Source: Marinobacterium aestuarii
Lineage (GTDB): Bacteria; Pseudomonadota; Gammaproteobacteria; Pseudomonadales; Balneatricaceae
NCBI RefSeq assembly: GCF_001651805.1
Contig: NZ_CP015839.1
Location: 2,046,001-2,110,000, forward strand
Reading direction: 5' to 3'
Length of the DNA stretch: 64,000 nucleotides
Part shown: in pieces, positions 16,301 to 25,110 of the stretch
Position numbering within the stretch: position 1 is the stretch's first letter
How the letters are laid out: each line of letters opens with the position of its first letter
Notes under the pieces: generated by a model
What the model saw: only the letters and a program-made list of their open reading frames with translations
The model's database searches: none
Told to the model about the DNA's origin: nothing
Position numbers and translations under genes: made by a program

Positions 16301-19136
16301 CAAGGGCCAATCCTGGTAAGTCGCGAATGCCTGAAGATCCTGCGGGGATGCTCTTGATCTCATCGCCAGCAACCATTAGATAGCCAGTTGCACCAACGCT
16401 GTGAAAGTCGCTGAGCGTTAGCTCGATCCTGTTGGGTCGCTTGAAGTGGCCAATGTAATGATGCCAGCGTGATATGCTGCCCATCGCCCATTCCGTGTCG
16501 GTCGTGCCGTCGAGCGTAAGGACGTTGGCGAAGGTAAGGTGGATCGAAGCCCCAGCCCGTATGCGCTTAGTGTTGACGTCGATCTCGAGGATGCCGAGAA
16601 TCCCAATATTCAGCTTGTCGCCGCTCTCGGCCTTTTCCTTGTTTCCTTTGGGATCTTCCAGAAAGTTAACCTTCATGAATCCGAGGATCTTCGGGCCAGG
16701 CAGCTCGACAAGGATGAAGCTGTTTAAGCTCAGGAGCGAGTTGGCGGCATTCGGAACGAGCAACGCGCCGGCGCCGAACGACCAGCGGTCATAGTCTGGT
16801 ATCCACAATGCCTTGTTCGAAACTGCTGTGATCGCGACATCACCCCCGGCGCGCTGTAGCCAGTCGAGCGCTGGCGGTACGCCGACGACTTTGTTTTCGA
16901 GCCGTTTGAGGTGCGTAGTGTAGACCGCGTCCAACCCCTTGATGGCCAAACCGGAACTGGCTAAGGGAACCGGACTGGGCCATTCTACGCGCGCGCCCGC
17001 AGCGAACGCGGTGTATGTCCTGTCGTCTTCAACCTTGAGAATCTGAATTGCGCCGCTCATACGCAGGCCAGACAAAAACTTTAAATCCACCGAGCCTGCG
17101 ACCTCATCGGTAGCGTGGCCCGGCGGCCCGAGGTCGAGAGTGCCTTCGCCGATGACCGCGGGCGTGTTGATACTGAACGTCGACGGGTAGAACTGGATAT
17201 CCTTGGTCGGCGACTTGAGGTTGAGCGTGGCCTTAATGTCATCTGCTGTTACAACGCCAAGATTAAGGCTAAGCCCGAGAGTCATATTAAGGAAGGGGCG
17301 GTCGGTGAGCTGGAAGCCGATCTTCTTTACTGCAAGCAGGCCGCCGAAGTTACCGAAATCCCACGCGCTCGCATCGAGAATCTTGAGATCGAGAGCACCT
17401 TGTTCGGCCTGCACCCAGTGTACCTTGCCACTTCTTTGGAGAAGACCTGTGTTCTCGATACGGACAGACATCGCTTTGGTGGACTTGAGTGGAAGCTCGA
17501 CACTCTGAACCGCAAAGTCAGTCTCGACGTCAAATAGCAATGCGGTGTCACGGCCGCCAGTCGTGCGTTGGCTCAGGAGCCGGACGCCAGTCACCCTAAA
17601 TTCGTCAGCTCTGACGGCATTCTTGAAGAACCAAGAATCCTCGAGCACTTCTGCTGCGAATAGCGCCCCCGTTAGATCGCCGGTAGCGATCTCGATGAGG
17701 CGGACTCGGCTGTCTTTTGAGCTGGAGTTCGATTGGGCCTTGCTGCCCGCCAGTTTGAACACCGGCGCCAGCGTCAGGACGCTCGCCAGATAGCTGAAAG
17801 TCGTAGGATCGACACCCAAATCCGCCGCTGTAAGCGTTTTGAGCGTGCCGCGTTCGGCGGCATCGAGTGTGATATCAAGCTTGTAGTCTTCACTACTGCC
17901 GGCACCGCCAACACCGACTGACCTGAGGGCGATCACCGCTTTGCGACCGGACAGCCATCCGAATGGATTGCCATTATTGGGAATATCCTTGAATTCGGCG
18001 CTCAAGCTGCACAGCCGCAACTTGTTCCCCGCGACTGTTAGCTTGAGCTTTGCCCCTCTCTTCAGGAAACTGAGGTAGCTTTCCCGGTTGCTCGGATCGA
18101 TTTTGGCGCTGATTGAGGCATAGAAACGGGTGGGCGAGGTTCTGACCGGCGGTTCGTGGAAGGATACTGCCCCGCTCGAGCTGGAGGAGGTTATATCGGC
18201 GCCCATAAGGCCGTCATCGAGCCAATGTGCCCCGAGTCCTTCAAAGATCACCCCGCGGAAATCGCTCCCGAACCCGAACTCCCGCTTGGTTTTCGTAAGC
18301 GATCCCGCATTTCCGATTGTGCCGTGATCGCCAAGGATCAGGCCTACTTTCGTTAGGTACCCGTCCATGTCGATAGGACATAGACCAAATCGGTAGGATT
18401 CGTGTAGTATCCCCGAGAAGCCTACATTTACCCCCGGTGACCAGAACTTAAATGCCACATGCTTGCCGCCGGTCGCCGCAGCGCGTATTGTTGCTATCGC
18501 GCCAGTAGCATCGCTTGGAAATTCCTGGCCTTTTCGTTTCCAACGAGTGGTAACGTCGATGCGCGAACGGAGAGCTCCCGGCGCAATTGCCTGCCAATCG
18601 TCTCCTTCGGGCACAGTCAGCTCTATAGAGAGACCGTCCGTCAGTTCGGTAAAAAGAGCGGTGTCGTCGTTGCTTCCGTCTCGTGTCTGTGTGAGGAAGA
18701 GCCTTAGGCCGACAGTTTCGTCGGTGCCCGCAACTACATAGTGAAAGTCATTACCAATGGTCGCTGGATGAAAGCCTCTTTGCGAGACGATGAACTGCGC
18801 ATTGAAGAGGATCAGCACGATAGAAAGTTGGTCAAGGGAGTTTTCGGAAAATTGCGCGACTACCTCCGCGATATAGCGGCCGGACGTGTGCTGGGACGAT
18901 GCGGAAAGGTGCCCGAACGAGAACCAGGAGGCAGGCGCGTCAAATGCTCGGCAGACTCGATACTCAAGAGCATTTGGATCTTTATCGATTGCTTGAAACA
19001 GGCCAGCTGCTTCGCCCGGATCGACTGCCCAATCGAAGGCGTCTGAAGATAGATCGCGAAACATTTTGATCGAATTGGCATTGTGGGAGGGCACGAAAGC
19101 ACCCAACGAAGCCTTCCTGTTTTCCGCTTCCGGCAT
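13341..19136 (-). CDS. Giant beta-rich cytoplasmic-type protein of unknown function (1931 aa)
   Basis: An AAGGGGAT ribosome site precedes the ATG at 19136. The 1931-residue frame is uninterrupted over 5.8 kb, which argues for selection. It has no signal peptide. Residues ~100-700 alternate short beta strands with Gly/Ser turns. Residues ~740-1060 carry a run of amphipathic, Gly-rich strands (LSLGTNIYAAGELELSGELY, IGGISSSGRLGFQYY) and a WHHYIGHFKRPNRIELTL to GYLMVAGDEI segment. From memory these recall DUF6603-like or TANFOR-type large repeat proteins, but this is a weak link. The region ~1360-1660 seems built of Ig-like sandwiches (REYQLQLTWSTRG). It is coupled to the 985-residue gene, so the two probably act together. 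Confidence 0.7.
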   Translation of the reverse strand: MPEAENRKASLGAFVPSHNANSIKMFRDLSSDAFDWAVDPGEAAGLFQAIDKDPNALEYRVCRAFDAPASWFSFGHLSASSQHTSGRYIAEVVAQFSENSLDQLSIVLILFNAQFIVSQRGFHPATIGNDFHYVVAGTDETVGLRLFLTQTRDGSNDDTALFTELTDGLSIELTVPEGDDWQAIAPGALRSRIDVTTRWKRKGQEFPSDATGAIATIRAAATGGKHVAFKFWSPGVNVGFSGILHESYRFGLCPIDMDGYLTKVGLILGDHGTIGNAGSLTKTKREFGFGSDFRGVIFEGLGAHWLDDGLMGADITSSSSSGAVSFHEPPVRTSPTRFYASISAKIDPSNRESYLSFLKRGAKLKLTVAGNKLRLCSLSAEFKDIPNNGNPFGWLSGRKAVIALRSVGVGGAGSSEDYKLDITLDAAERGTLKTLTAADLGVDPTTFSYLASVLTLAPVFKLAGSKAQSNSSSKDSRVRLIEIATGDLTGALFAAEVLEDSWFFKNAVRADEFRVTGVRLLSQRTTGGRDTALLFDVETDFAVQSVELPLKSTKAMSVRIENTGLLQRSGKVHWVQAEQGALDLKILDASAWDFGNFGGLLAVKKIGFQLTDRPFLNMTLGLSLNLGVVTADDIKATLNLKSPTKDIQFYPSTFSINTPAVIGEGTLDLGPPGHATDEVAGSVDLKFLSGLRMSGAIQILKVEDDRTYTAFAAGARVEWPSPVPLASSGLAIKGLDAVYTTHLKRLENKVVGVPPALDWLQRAGGDVAITAVSNKALWIPDYDRWSFGAGALLVPNAANSLLSLNSFILVELPGPKILGFMKVNFLEDPKGNKEKAESGDKLNIGILGILEIDVNTKRIRAGASIHLTFANVLTLDGTTDTEWAMGSISRWHHYIGHFKRPNRIELTLSDFHSVGATGYLMVAGDEIKSIPAGSSGIRDLPGLALAIGATAMVKLGSGSLYLRMKMQLFLNLSLGTNIYAAGELELSGELYIFIGGISSSGRLGFQYYDDGNDIYVCLSGELCGHIRVGFARIGGCVSASIGAKVPNKIAIPPLINKISLVSGTNVALFGQGAISKIDSVIASFDANGAAKTLTEIPVDCVIAVSLECAPDLRGKKGFLGRLQAAADRTLFNYGDKTGGYILTDVTLSALESDGSHKPIKHGDADAVWWRNAQSPGDGHAIPMTLALLTRNPFGTPNAVASPETIERWIDALTSTTGICDTLGPQLSLNLFPQRSVSGKYIGSRCQWQLQGRFRSANIEQLLAGSPHETLAASVEQRPSYGRIEDPLHGFPRFAGAVRYEEPYQAPEPVSVLEICNFALKTDMPPTELFLSCAGMTPVPNSGGAIMTILLACSVTNALDFSELDVRCTDANGTDLAVEVNLDTSSTSAANFHEDSDTWRPAVESSMALVDVPGYGALQFAQLTIKLCDENLWDEMAPPVELIVQLRPRTASPDDRPPPVYIAACKYLSIEEYRRHIEQKKFNEGVVKELEAYLQPRPAPVLEPDREYQLQLTWSTRGAGVIQSRKTERYVFTTEANPPRTLAPYLLGTYPEHEARFHPPGQQFGFSLSSGDILKILTKFPGAALKISVAEDGNNPVSGNTGGQVVDWVAGRIYPPADLLNLKKNPVGLTRKHFRALPSALLRAIKTAIAKGQLGCIAKEISLDDGIWLGIEADLEPLRGYTVTLDIVDSTGVPWPYSPEAEKPFFRWHFRTGIHPDIRAHADAFARPAKHSRLLQPSAFANKQALLQALDSLAKPTRVSEEYRDSDLAGEAPPVVPDTLSIIEDQLLEDFLTRATGARSALDGETETLLVWGGKVEQPECVAVVLRSREPISRHTSSVHVRKETNGLNTAEVLHLEEVTTRYPIFEKSQAAERLFLSSSGTMIVIIPDRAQLEALGRLTVALKDHPPYYLPYADAEVVVDLIGIAATEFDR

Positions 19137-19545
19137 CGCTATCCCCTTGAATAGTTCGAAGGCAAGTACGCCTAAGTCATTTAAACCGGCTTTGTCAAAC
19201 CTCTTCCGTTAAGTCATTAGTATGCCTAGTGCTTGAAAGTTAACGCTCTTGGAACGGAGGCGTGCGATCAACGCAAAAACTTTCCATAGCATTTATGGCA
19301 ATGTTTACTTGGAATTACATTAAATATTGGTTTTTTAATGCCTCGTCTGGAGTTTGCAGATTGCATTCGCTCTTCCAGATTACACTCGGACAACCGATAT
19401 CCTGCAGGAACCGTTGCAACGTCTGCCGCTGACTAAGCTTTGGAGTGGGCGCTTTTGTCAATTAAATTTAGTTTCCGAAGTCTCAGGTTTCTGCCCAACG
19501 TCTGTGAGTGACCGCGAGCCTAGATCGATGGCTGACCTGTTGTTA
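19137..19545. other. Non-coding or eroded stretch upstream of the giant-protein operon
   Basis: About 410 bases hold the presumed promoter of the minus-strand giant operon and AT-rich sequence (19290-19340). A plus-strand frame from 19354 to 19710 has no ribosome site or recognisable product and overlaps the small minus-strand gene, so I do not call it. Confidence 0.4.
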
Positions 19546-19740
19546 CTATTCGTTCTTATGGGAATCTGGAGGTATGGTCGCTGGTCCATCAACTTCATCG
19601 ATTACGGCAAAGTCCTCATTGTTATGGCGTGTACCGTCATGCCCGGTCTTGTCGCCTTGCACTCTGTCCCAATCGTCACGAATAGGACCTTTCCAGTCTG
19701 GATGGGATGAGTCGTCGCACGAAGCCTGCCACCAAATCAT
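19546..19740 (-). CDS. Small hypothetical protein (64 aa)
   Basis: A GAGGAAG lies 4 bases before the ATG at 19740. The product starts MIWWQASCDDSSHPDWKGPI and continues RDDWDRVQGDKTGHDG; it is polar and rich in Asp, Trp and His. The regular W-x-G-P-x-RDD-x-x-A/V-x-x-D-x-x-x-H spacing looks like a real small soluble domain, but I cannot name it. It stands alone between the giant operon and the IS1380 copy. Confidence 0.4.
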   Translation of the reverse strand: MIWWQASCDDSSHPDWKGPIRDDWDRVQGDKTGHDGTRHNNEDFAVIDEVDGPATIPPDSHKNE

Positions 19741-19999
19741 TTGTCTTCCTCGCGTTATATATGGCTTGGAACATTAGCCAGTGTATGTGATCAGGACGCT
19801 TTGGCAAGTTTATTGATGCAGTTATTACTGCTATTTTTCAGTCATAACAGGAAGCGGCTCAAATACCTACAGTTCCAGTCTGGCCCTGGCAAACAGTTGG
19901 CTTCTAGGATATTGTACAAAAAACCACGCAAGTAACTTGTGTTGCTTGACTGTCAGGAGTCGTAGAGAACTTTCAGCTATTCACAATGCGGCGATGATA
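19741..19999. other. Non-coding stretch before the IS1380 copy
   Basis: It carries the leader of the small 64-residue gene at its left and otherwise no ORF, repeat or RNA motif that I could support. Confidence 0.35.
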
Positions 20000-20029
20000 C
20001 TAGCCCGGATGTTGCAGCATAAACAAGAA

Positions 20030-20091
20030 GGGCGACCTGGTTTTGCGTTATAATTCAATTGCTTAAGTCGAATATAACTACCCGGTCGCCC
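20030..20091 (+). promoter_or_regulatory. Stem-loop in the IS1380 transposase leader
   Basis: GGGCGACC (20030-20037) can pair with GGTCGCCC (20084-20091), and the second arm ends directly before the transposase ATG at 20092. Read-through transcripts would fold this stem over the ribosome site. It could limit translation from outside promoters, a known strategy of insertion sequences. This role is inferred. Confidence 0.45.
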
Positions 20092-21404
20092 ATGACACAT
20101 TGTACTGTTACACAGGACCTATTTCCACGTTGTAAAGGTCGTAAAATCGAGACCAATTTCGACGGTGGCGACATCACGTCCGATGCCGGTGTGTTGCTGC
20201 TCCGACAGCTCGACCGGGAGCTGGGGCTTACCCGCTCGATCGCCCGCAAGATTACGGATCCGCGCAGCCCCTCCCATTGCCGGCACCAGGCACAGACCAT
20301 GATCCGACAACGCGTTTACGGACTGGCGCTGGGTTACGAAGACCTCAATGATCACAAGACACTGAGGCATGACCTGGCACTTCAGACGGCCGTCGATAGC
20401 GATGCTGAACTGGCCAGTCAGTCCACATTGTGCCGGTTCGAACTCAACGCTAATCGGGCCTGGGCCGTGGCCATGCATGAAGAACTGGTTGAGCAGTTCA
20501 TTCGCTCGTACAGGAAGCCACCGAAGCGGCTGATTCTCGATTTCGACGCGACTGACGATACGGTGCATGGGGAGCAGGTGGGCCGCTATTTCAGTGGTTA
20601 CTACAGAAGTTACTGTTTCTTGCCGCTTTTCGTTTTCTGCGGGCAGAAGCTCTTGGTGAGCTATCTGCGCCCTGCCTATGTTGACGCTGCCAAGCATGCC
20701 TGGGCCGTTCTGGCCCTGCTGGTCAGGCGGCTTCGAGCCGAGTGGCCGCAGGTGCAGATCATCTTCCGGGGCGACAGCGGCTTCTGCCGACCACGGCTGC
20801 TGACCTGGTGTGAGCGCCACGATGTCGGTTATGTCGTCGGCATCGGCAAGAACTCCAAGCTGGAACAGCTGGCACTGGATACCCGTTACCGAGCCGCTGT
20901 GGCGTTCGAGGCCACTCGGGTAAAGCAGCGCGGCTTTGCGACGCTCTGGTACTCGGCCCGGAGCTGGAAGAAACGCGTGCGCAAAGTGATCGTCAAAGCG
21001 GAGTTCAGCTATCAGGTGACAACAACCGCTATATCGTCACCAACCTGCCGGGCTCTGCCAAGTGGCTCTATGACCGGCGCTACTGTCTGCGGGGCGATAT
21101 GGAGAACCGGATCAAGGAACAGCAGTGGCTGTTCTCGGACAGAACCAGCTGCCACGACTGGTGGCCCAATCAATATCGTCTGCTGCTGTCCGGTCTGGCC
21201 TACGTCCTGATGGAAAGGCTGCGCAGTGGCTACCTGCGTGGCACCCGCTATGCCCGCGCCCAAGTGACCACGCTGCGTACCCGGCTATTGAAAATCGGTG
21301 CCGTCATCACCCGCAACACTCGCCGGATCCGCATCATGATGAGTAGCACTTATCCGGACCAGGAGCTGTTCCAGAAGATAGCCGCCAAGCTGGCGCCGGG
21401 GTAG
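20092..21404 (+). pseudogene. IS1380-family transposase, frameshifted
   Basis: The first frame starts at 20092 (MTHCTVTQDLFPRCKGRKIE) and shows the IS1380 pattern: FDGGDITSDAGVLLLRQLDR, the catalytic LILDFDATDDTVHGEQ and IIFRGDSGFCRP. Near 21015 the expected AEFSYQGDNNRYIVTNLP is split by one missing G. The rest, including MENRIKEQQWLFSDRTSCHD with the catalytic Glu, continues in another frame to 21404. As read, the enzyme is inactive. Confidence 0.85.
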
Positions 21405-21576
21405 CGCCAGCGGTGCTGCTCCCGGCACGAAATAAACAATGGGGTAAGGGGAAGTTGCGCTCTCATCGTACCATTTGATCAAGAAACAAACAGTTCGCCG
21501 GAGCGTGCTCTTCACATCGGACAGAACTAAACGATTGGGCCCTCTACTCGAGGGCCGGATGAAACATTCGGGCTAG

Positions 21577-21719
21577 CACTTTCAATAGAATTTATATTTT
21601 GACTACTAGTTATGTAAGCTCAAATATATGTTTATATCTTGTAGTTATTTATCTTTGATTAATTAGGTATATTGAATAAGCCGTAAACATAGCGTTATAG
21701 ATTCATAAAAAACGGAAAA
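21577..21719. other. AT-rich spacer between IS copies
   Basis: This very AT-rich segment contains no ORF. It separates the IS1380 copy from the IS30 remnant and may be the remains of older insertion sequence DNA. Confidence 0.35.
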
Positions 21720-22402
21720 TTACGAAAAGCAAGAAGGTTGTGAATTAAACTTCGAAGAGCGACGCCCCCCTATGCTGGCAAGGTATTCCTCAAAGACCAT
21801 TTCAGGCTGCCCGAACCAGAGGCATTTTCGAGGCCTCAGGTTTAACCGTTTCTCCGCCTGCCGGACATCCTCGTCAGTGATCATCCGTAGATCCGTTCCC
21901 TTCGGGATGTACTGGCGAAGTAGGCCGTTAAAGTTTTCATTAAGCCCTCGCTCCCTTGGGGTATACGGATGGGCAAAGTAGACGTCCGTATCCGTGCCTT
22001 GGCGATCTCCCGATGCTCAACGAGCTCGGCGCCATTAGCCGCCGTGTTTGGTCTCGACCTTGCGCACCAGATAAAGTCTACTTTTGCGCTCCACCAGGGT
22101 AACCAGCGCGCCAGTACCGGGCTTGTCCAATACCGTATCGACTTTCCTGTCGCCGAAGCGCTCCCGCGTATCTACGATGGCCGGTCTGTCCTCGATTGAT
22201 CGAGGCTCCGGGATCACCGAGCGCTTGCTGTTCTTACCTCGGCGATACCGCTTATACCCCTGACGCAGCGCTTTGTAGAGCTTGTCGACACGTGCTTTGT
22301 CGGCCGCTACATAGCGGTAAATCCATTAATGGCTGACTGGCATCCCGATACGGCTGCCAATGCTGCTGATCTGTTCCGGACTCCATTGCAAGGAGAGCGC
22401 CC
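21720..22402 (-). pseudogene. IS30-family transposase remnant
   Basis: On the minus strand from about 22402 the reading gives KWALSLQWSPEQISSIGSRI, then an in-frame TAA in the expected SHEWIYRYV segment. KALRQGYKRYRRGKNSKRSV and the catalytic ERFGDRKVDTVL follow. After VETKHGG the frame breaks, about 30 codons seem deleted, and it resumes with ELVEHREIAKA and YTPRERGLNENFNGLLRQYI, the conserved IS30 C-terminal core. It is a multiply broken relic. The N-terminal helix-turn-helix part is missing. Confidence 0.85.
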
Positions 22403-22571
22403 ACTTACTATGGCGGTCACTTGAAACTTGTGCGTACGTGTCCCTCAAACCTGGTCTGTAGCATTTGCCTACTCGCACTCGCAGATGGGAATTTAGTGTA
22501 GGTTGAAGTGTAGGTCAGTGATTTTTTGTTCAATTAATGCTTATAAAATAAAGATAAGGTACTGCTGCATC

Positions 22572-23010
22572 ATGAAAGTGGCCGGAGGGGGGAATGACAA
22601 GCGGCAGGTCGAGTCTACGCTGGTCAAGCTACAATCGCTCCCCGCGGGGCTGAATCAGCCGGAGCAATTCCTAGCCGATACCGGCTATTTTAGCGAGAAG
22701 AATATTGACATCTACCACCTCGCAAAGACCGAACAGCTGATTGCCACACCGCGTGCGACGAGCACCACCAGAACTGGCGCTAGCGTTTTTAGGAGCAGGC
22801 ATCGCTGGCAGAGTCGGCCAGTCAGCTCGAGCAGATGAAGTATAGGCTGAAAACCAAAGCCGGCTGGGCGCTCTACGCGCTGAAGATCAGACGGTCGAGC
22901 CTGTGTTCGGGATCATTAAGTCGGTTATGGGCTTTCGCCAATTCCCGCTGCACGGATTGTAGAATGCCGAAACTGAATGGGCGCTGATGGAGCTTGGAAC
23001 GCATGACTGA
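22572..23010 (+). pseudogene. IS1182-family transposase C-terminal remnant
   Basis: The plus strand reads MKVAGGGNDKRQVESTLVKL and LADTGYFSEKNIDIYHLAK, typical of IS1182-type (IS4-like) transposases. It then loses frame and shows MKYRLKTKAGWALYALK, and after another shift QTVEPVFGIIKSVMGFRQFP followed by a stop. This is the conserved C-terminus with the catalytic Glu. Several frameshifts and a stop make it non-functional. Confidence 0.8.
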
Positions 23011-23386
23011 TTTGCGTCCACACTTCGCCCAATGGGTTTAAAAGGCGGGAAATTTCGCTCGTCGGAGGCGAGTCCGCCTGATGATAGGTTGACATGCGCA
23101 CCAACATAGAGCATTCCGCAATAACGAGTGGCGCTTGGCTATCATGAGAGCATCAAGCCCGACAGGCAGCTAGGAGGGCGTGGGTGTCAAGACTTCTATA
23201 GCCATTGTGAGAAAGTATGGGGGTATATATGGGGGTATCTGTATATTTATAAAGAATATAAATACAAATATAACAATTAGTTATGTTCCATATTGGATTC
23301 CCGCTACCCGCTCCAGTTTATGGCCGCCCAAATTACGTCTCAGCGTCGCGTAAGTCCTTCAGGTCGATAGATTCCGTAGGTCGCAA
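23011..23386. other. Non-coding junction between island and core chromosome
   Basis: It starts with the eroded end of the IS1182 remnant and then shows a GGGGGTAT pair (separate entry) and an AT-rich segment (23240-23280). No gene, tRNA or integrase is present. The LysR gene at 23387 begins the block of ordinary chromosomal genes. Confidence 0.45.
23219..23238 (+). repeat. Tandem GGGGGTAT motif, possible attachment-site relic
   Basis: GGGGGTAT occurs at 23219-23226 and again at 23231-23238, 12 bases apart, followed by AT-rich DNA. Paired GGGGGTA motifs are, from memory, common at ends of elements carrying DUF4102-type tyrosine integrases. The site lies exactly where mobile remnants give way to core genes. 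No integrase gene is visible, so this is only a candidate edge. Confidence 0.35.
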
Positions 23387-24295
23387 TCACGACAAGCCTG
23401 CGCATTTGTGCTGCAGGAATTCCTTCAGCACTCTCACCAGTGGGCTCAGCTGTCTGCGATCGGCAACCACCAGGTAGAGCGGGGCGACTTCTCCCTGCCA
23501 TTCGCTGCACACCTGGACCAGGCGTCCGGCGCGCAGGTCTTCGGTGATGTCGAGCTTGGACTTGTAGGCGATACCCTTACCGCTAATCGCCCAGCGTCTG
23601 ACCATGTCACCGTCATTGGAGGAGCAGTTGCCGCTGACCGTGATCATAGCTTCATCCTGCTTTTGCCGGTTGAGGAAGTGCCACTGATCATGCACCCGTT
23701 CGCCTACCATGAAGCACAGGCAGTTGTAGTTCACCAGGTCATAGGGTGTGGCAGGCTGTCCTGCGCGGGCGATGAAGTCGGGGGATGCGCAGAGTATGCG
23801 CCTATTATCGGGCGCCAGTGGCACTGCGATCTGAGTCGAGTCCGGTGGCACGCCATAGCGAATGGCGATGTCGACTTCTTCTTTCATAACGTTCGAGACA
23901 TGGTCCGACAGGATCAGGCGGATCTGAAACTCCGGATGTGTCGTCTGCAGTTCATCCAGCCAGGGCGCCAGCAGGTTGCGGCCAAAGTCAGAGGACACCG
24001 ACACCCGCAGGGTGCCACCCGGTGCTGCATGAATCGAGCGGGTTGCATCCCGGGCTTCGATCATCAGCTTGAGCGCCTGCTGGCAATAGCGCAGATAGAG
24101 GGTTCCCTCCTGAGTCAGGCGCAAACTGCGGGTCGAGCGGACGATCAGCAGGGCATCCACATCCTCTTCAACCCGCTTCAGGGCTGCACTTGCGGCCGAA
24201 GGGGTGATGTCCAGGCTTCTGGCGGCTTTCGAGAGGCTTCCGAGCTCCGCGGTACGGGTAAAGATTTCGATATCCTTGAAGGCTTTCATTATCAA
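23387..24295 (-). CDS. LysR-family transcriptional regulator
   Basis: The 302-residue protein has the LysR winged helix at the N-terminus (FTRTAELGSLSKAARSLDIT, then ALKRVEEDVDALLIVRSTRS) and a periplasmic-binding-like effector domain from about residue 90. It is divergent from the nitroreductase gene with 161 bases between them, so it probably controls that gene and itself. Either of two close ATG codons (24295 or 24289) could be the start. Confidence 0.85.
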   Translation of the reverse strand: MIMKAFKDIEIFTRTAELGSLSKAARSLDITPSAASAALKRVEEDVDALLIVRSTRSLRLTQEGTLYLRYCQQALKLMIEARDATRSIHAAPGGTLRVSVSSDFGRNLLAPWLDELQTTHPEFQIRLILSDHVSNVMKEEVDIAIRYGVPPDSTQIAVPLAPDNRRILCASPDFIARAGQPATPYDLVNYNCLCFMVGERVHDQWHFLNRQKQDEAMITVSGNCSSNDGDMVRRWAISGKGIAYKSKLDITEDLRAGRLVQVCSEWQGEVAPLYLVVADRRQLSPLVRVLKEFLQHKCAGLS

Positions 24296-24301
24296 ATAAT
24301 T

Positions 24302-24337
24302 TTTGAAAGTGTTGGCTTTGATTAGCAGTGTTTCAAA
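24302..24337. promoter_or_regulatory. Inverted repeat between LysR and nitroreductase genes
   Basis: TTTGAAA (24302-24308) and TTTCAAA (24331-24337) form 7-base inverted arms with a 22-base spacer, starting 6 bases upstream of the LysR start codon. The place suits autoregulation, but the spacing is longer than a classical T-N11-A LysR box. Confidence 0.3.
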
Positions 24338-24456
24338 TTTACCACATAAAGTAATCTGTCTGAACAGACTGCAGGGTGGTGACCCCCAGCGGTCCCGAAA
24401 TTTTGTAGCCTGTCCTGCGCAGGTCTATTTAGCGTTATCAGACAAGAGGTCGACAT

Positions 24457-25110
24457 ATGGCTATTCAGCAGGTTTCCCGGGCGCGTTACACCACCAAGGT
24501 GTTCGATTCGAGCTACCAGATACCGCAGGGCAAGATTGACGAAATCAAGGCGCTGTTGCAGATGAGCCCGTCATCGGTTAACTCGCAGCCCTGGCACTTT
24601 GTGATTGCATCCACGCAGGAGGGCAAGGCGCGTATAGCCAGGGCCGCGACTGGGGCCTATGCCTACAACGCGCCCAAGATTCTGAAAGCCTCCCATGTTA
24701 TTGCCCTGTGTTCGAAAACCGCTATCGATGCGGCGTACCTTGAACAGCTGCTGGACCAGGAAGATGCGAGCGGTCGCTTCGCCAATGCGGATCTGCGTGC
24801 AGCCCAGCACAAGGGCCGTTCAACCTTTGTGAACCTGCACCAGGATGAACTCAATGATATGCAGCACTGGATGGAAAAGCAGGTTTATCTGGCACTCGGT
24901 ACAGTATTGCTCGGCGCCGGTGCGCTCAATATAGACGCCTGCCCGATGGAAGGTTTTGATTCCGAGATACTGGATGAGGAACTTGGATTGCGCGAGCAGG
25001 GGTATAGCAGTGTTGTATTGGTATCCCTTGGAAAAAGATCAGTGGACGACTTTAATGCGCCTTTGCCCAAGTCACGCCATGGGGCGGAACATGTATTCAC
25101 TGAAATATGA
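24457..25110 (+). CDS. nfsB: NfsB-type NAD(P)H nitroreductase
   Basis: The 217-residue length fits oxygen-insensitive nitroreductases. FMN-binding signatures are seen at the N-terminus (RARYTTKVFDSSYQI, then MSPSSVNSQPWHFVIAST) and near the C-terminus (GYSSVVLVSLGKRSVDD). Such enzymes reduce nitroaromatics or quinones in two-electron steps with NAD(P)H in the cytoplasm. The nearby divergent LysR is a likely regulator. Substrate is not deducible. Confidence 0.85.
   Translation: MAIQQVSRARYTTKVFDSSYQIPQGKIDEIKALLQMSPSSVNSQPWHFVIASTQEGKARIARAATGAYAYNAPKILKASHVIALCSKTAIDAAYLEQLLDQEDASGRFANADLRAAQHKGRSTFVNLHQDELNDMQHWMEKQVYLALGTVLLGAGALNIDACPMEGFDSEILDEELGLREQGYSSVVLVSLGKRSVDDFNAPLPKSRHGAEHVFTEI

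Larger units (their letters stand above)
20000..21576 (+). mobile_element. IS1380-family insertion sequence
   Basis: The ends form an imperfect inverted repeat: CTAGCCCGGATGTTGCA from 20000 and, on the other strand from 21576, CTAGCCCGAATGTTTCA. Between them is one IS1380-type transposase gene (20092-21404). No matching 4-base target duplication flanks the ends (GATA on the left, CACT on the right), so the copy may have lost one junction by rearrangement. Confidence 0.8.

Noticed and set aside
19354-19710. Plus-strand frame of 118 codons with hydrophobic stretch
   Set aside because: It has no ribosome site or known product and overlaps a minus-strand frame with a good ribosome site.
19996-21580. 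Target-site duplication for the IS1380 copy
   Set aside because: Flanking bases (GATA and CACT) do not match in any register tried.
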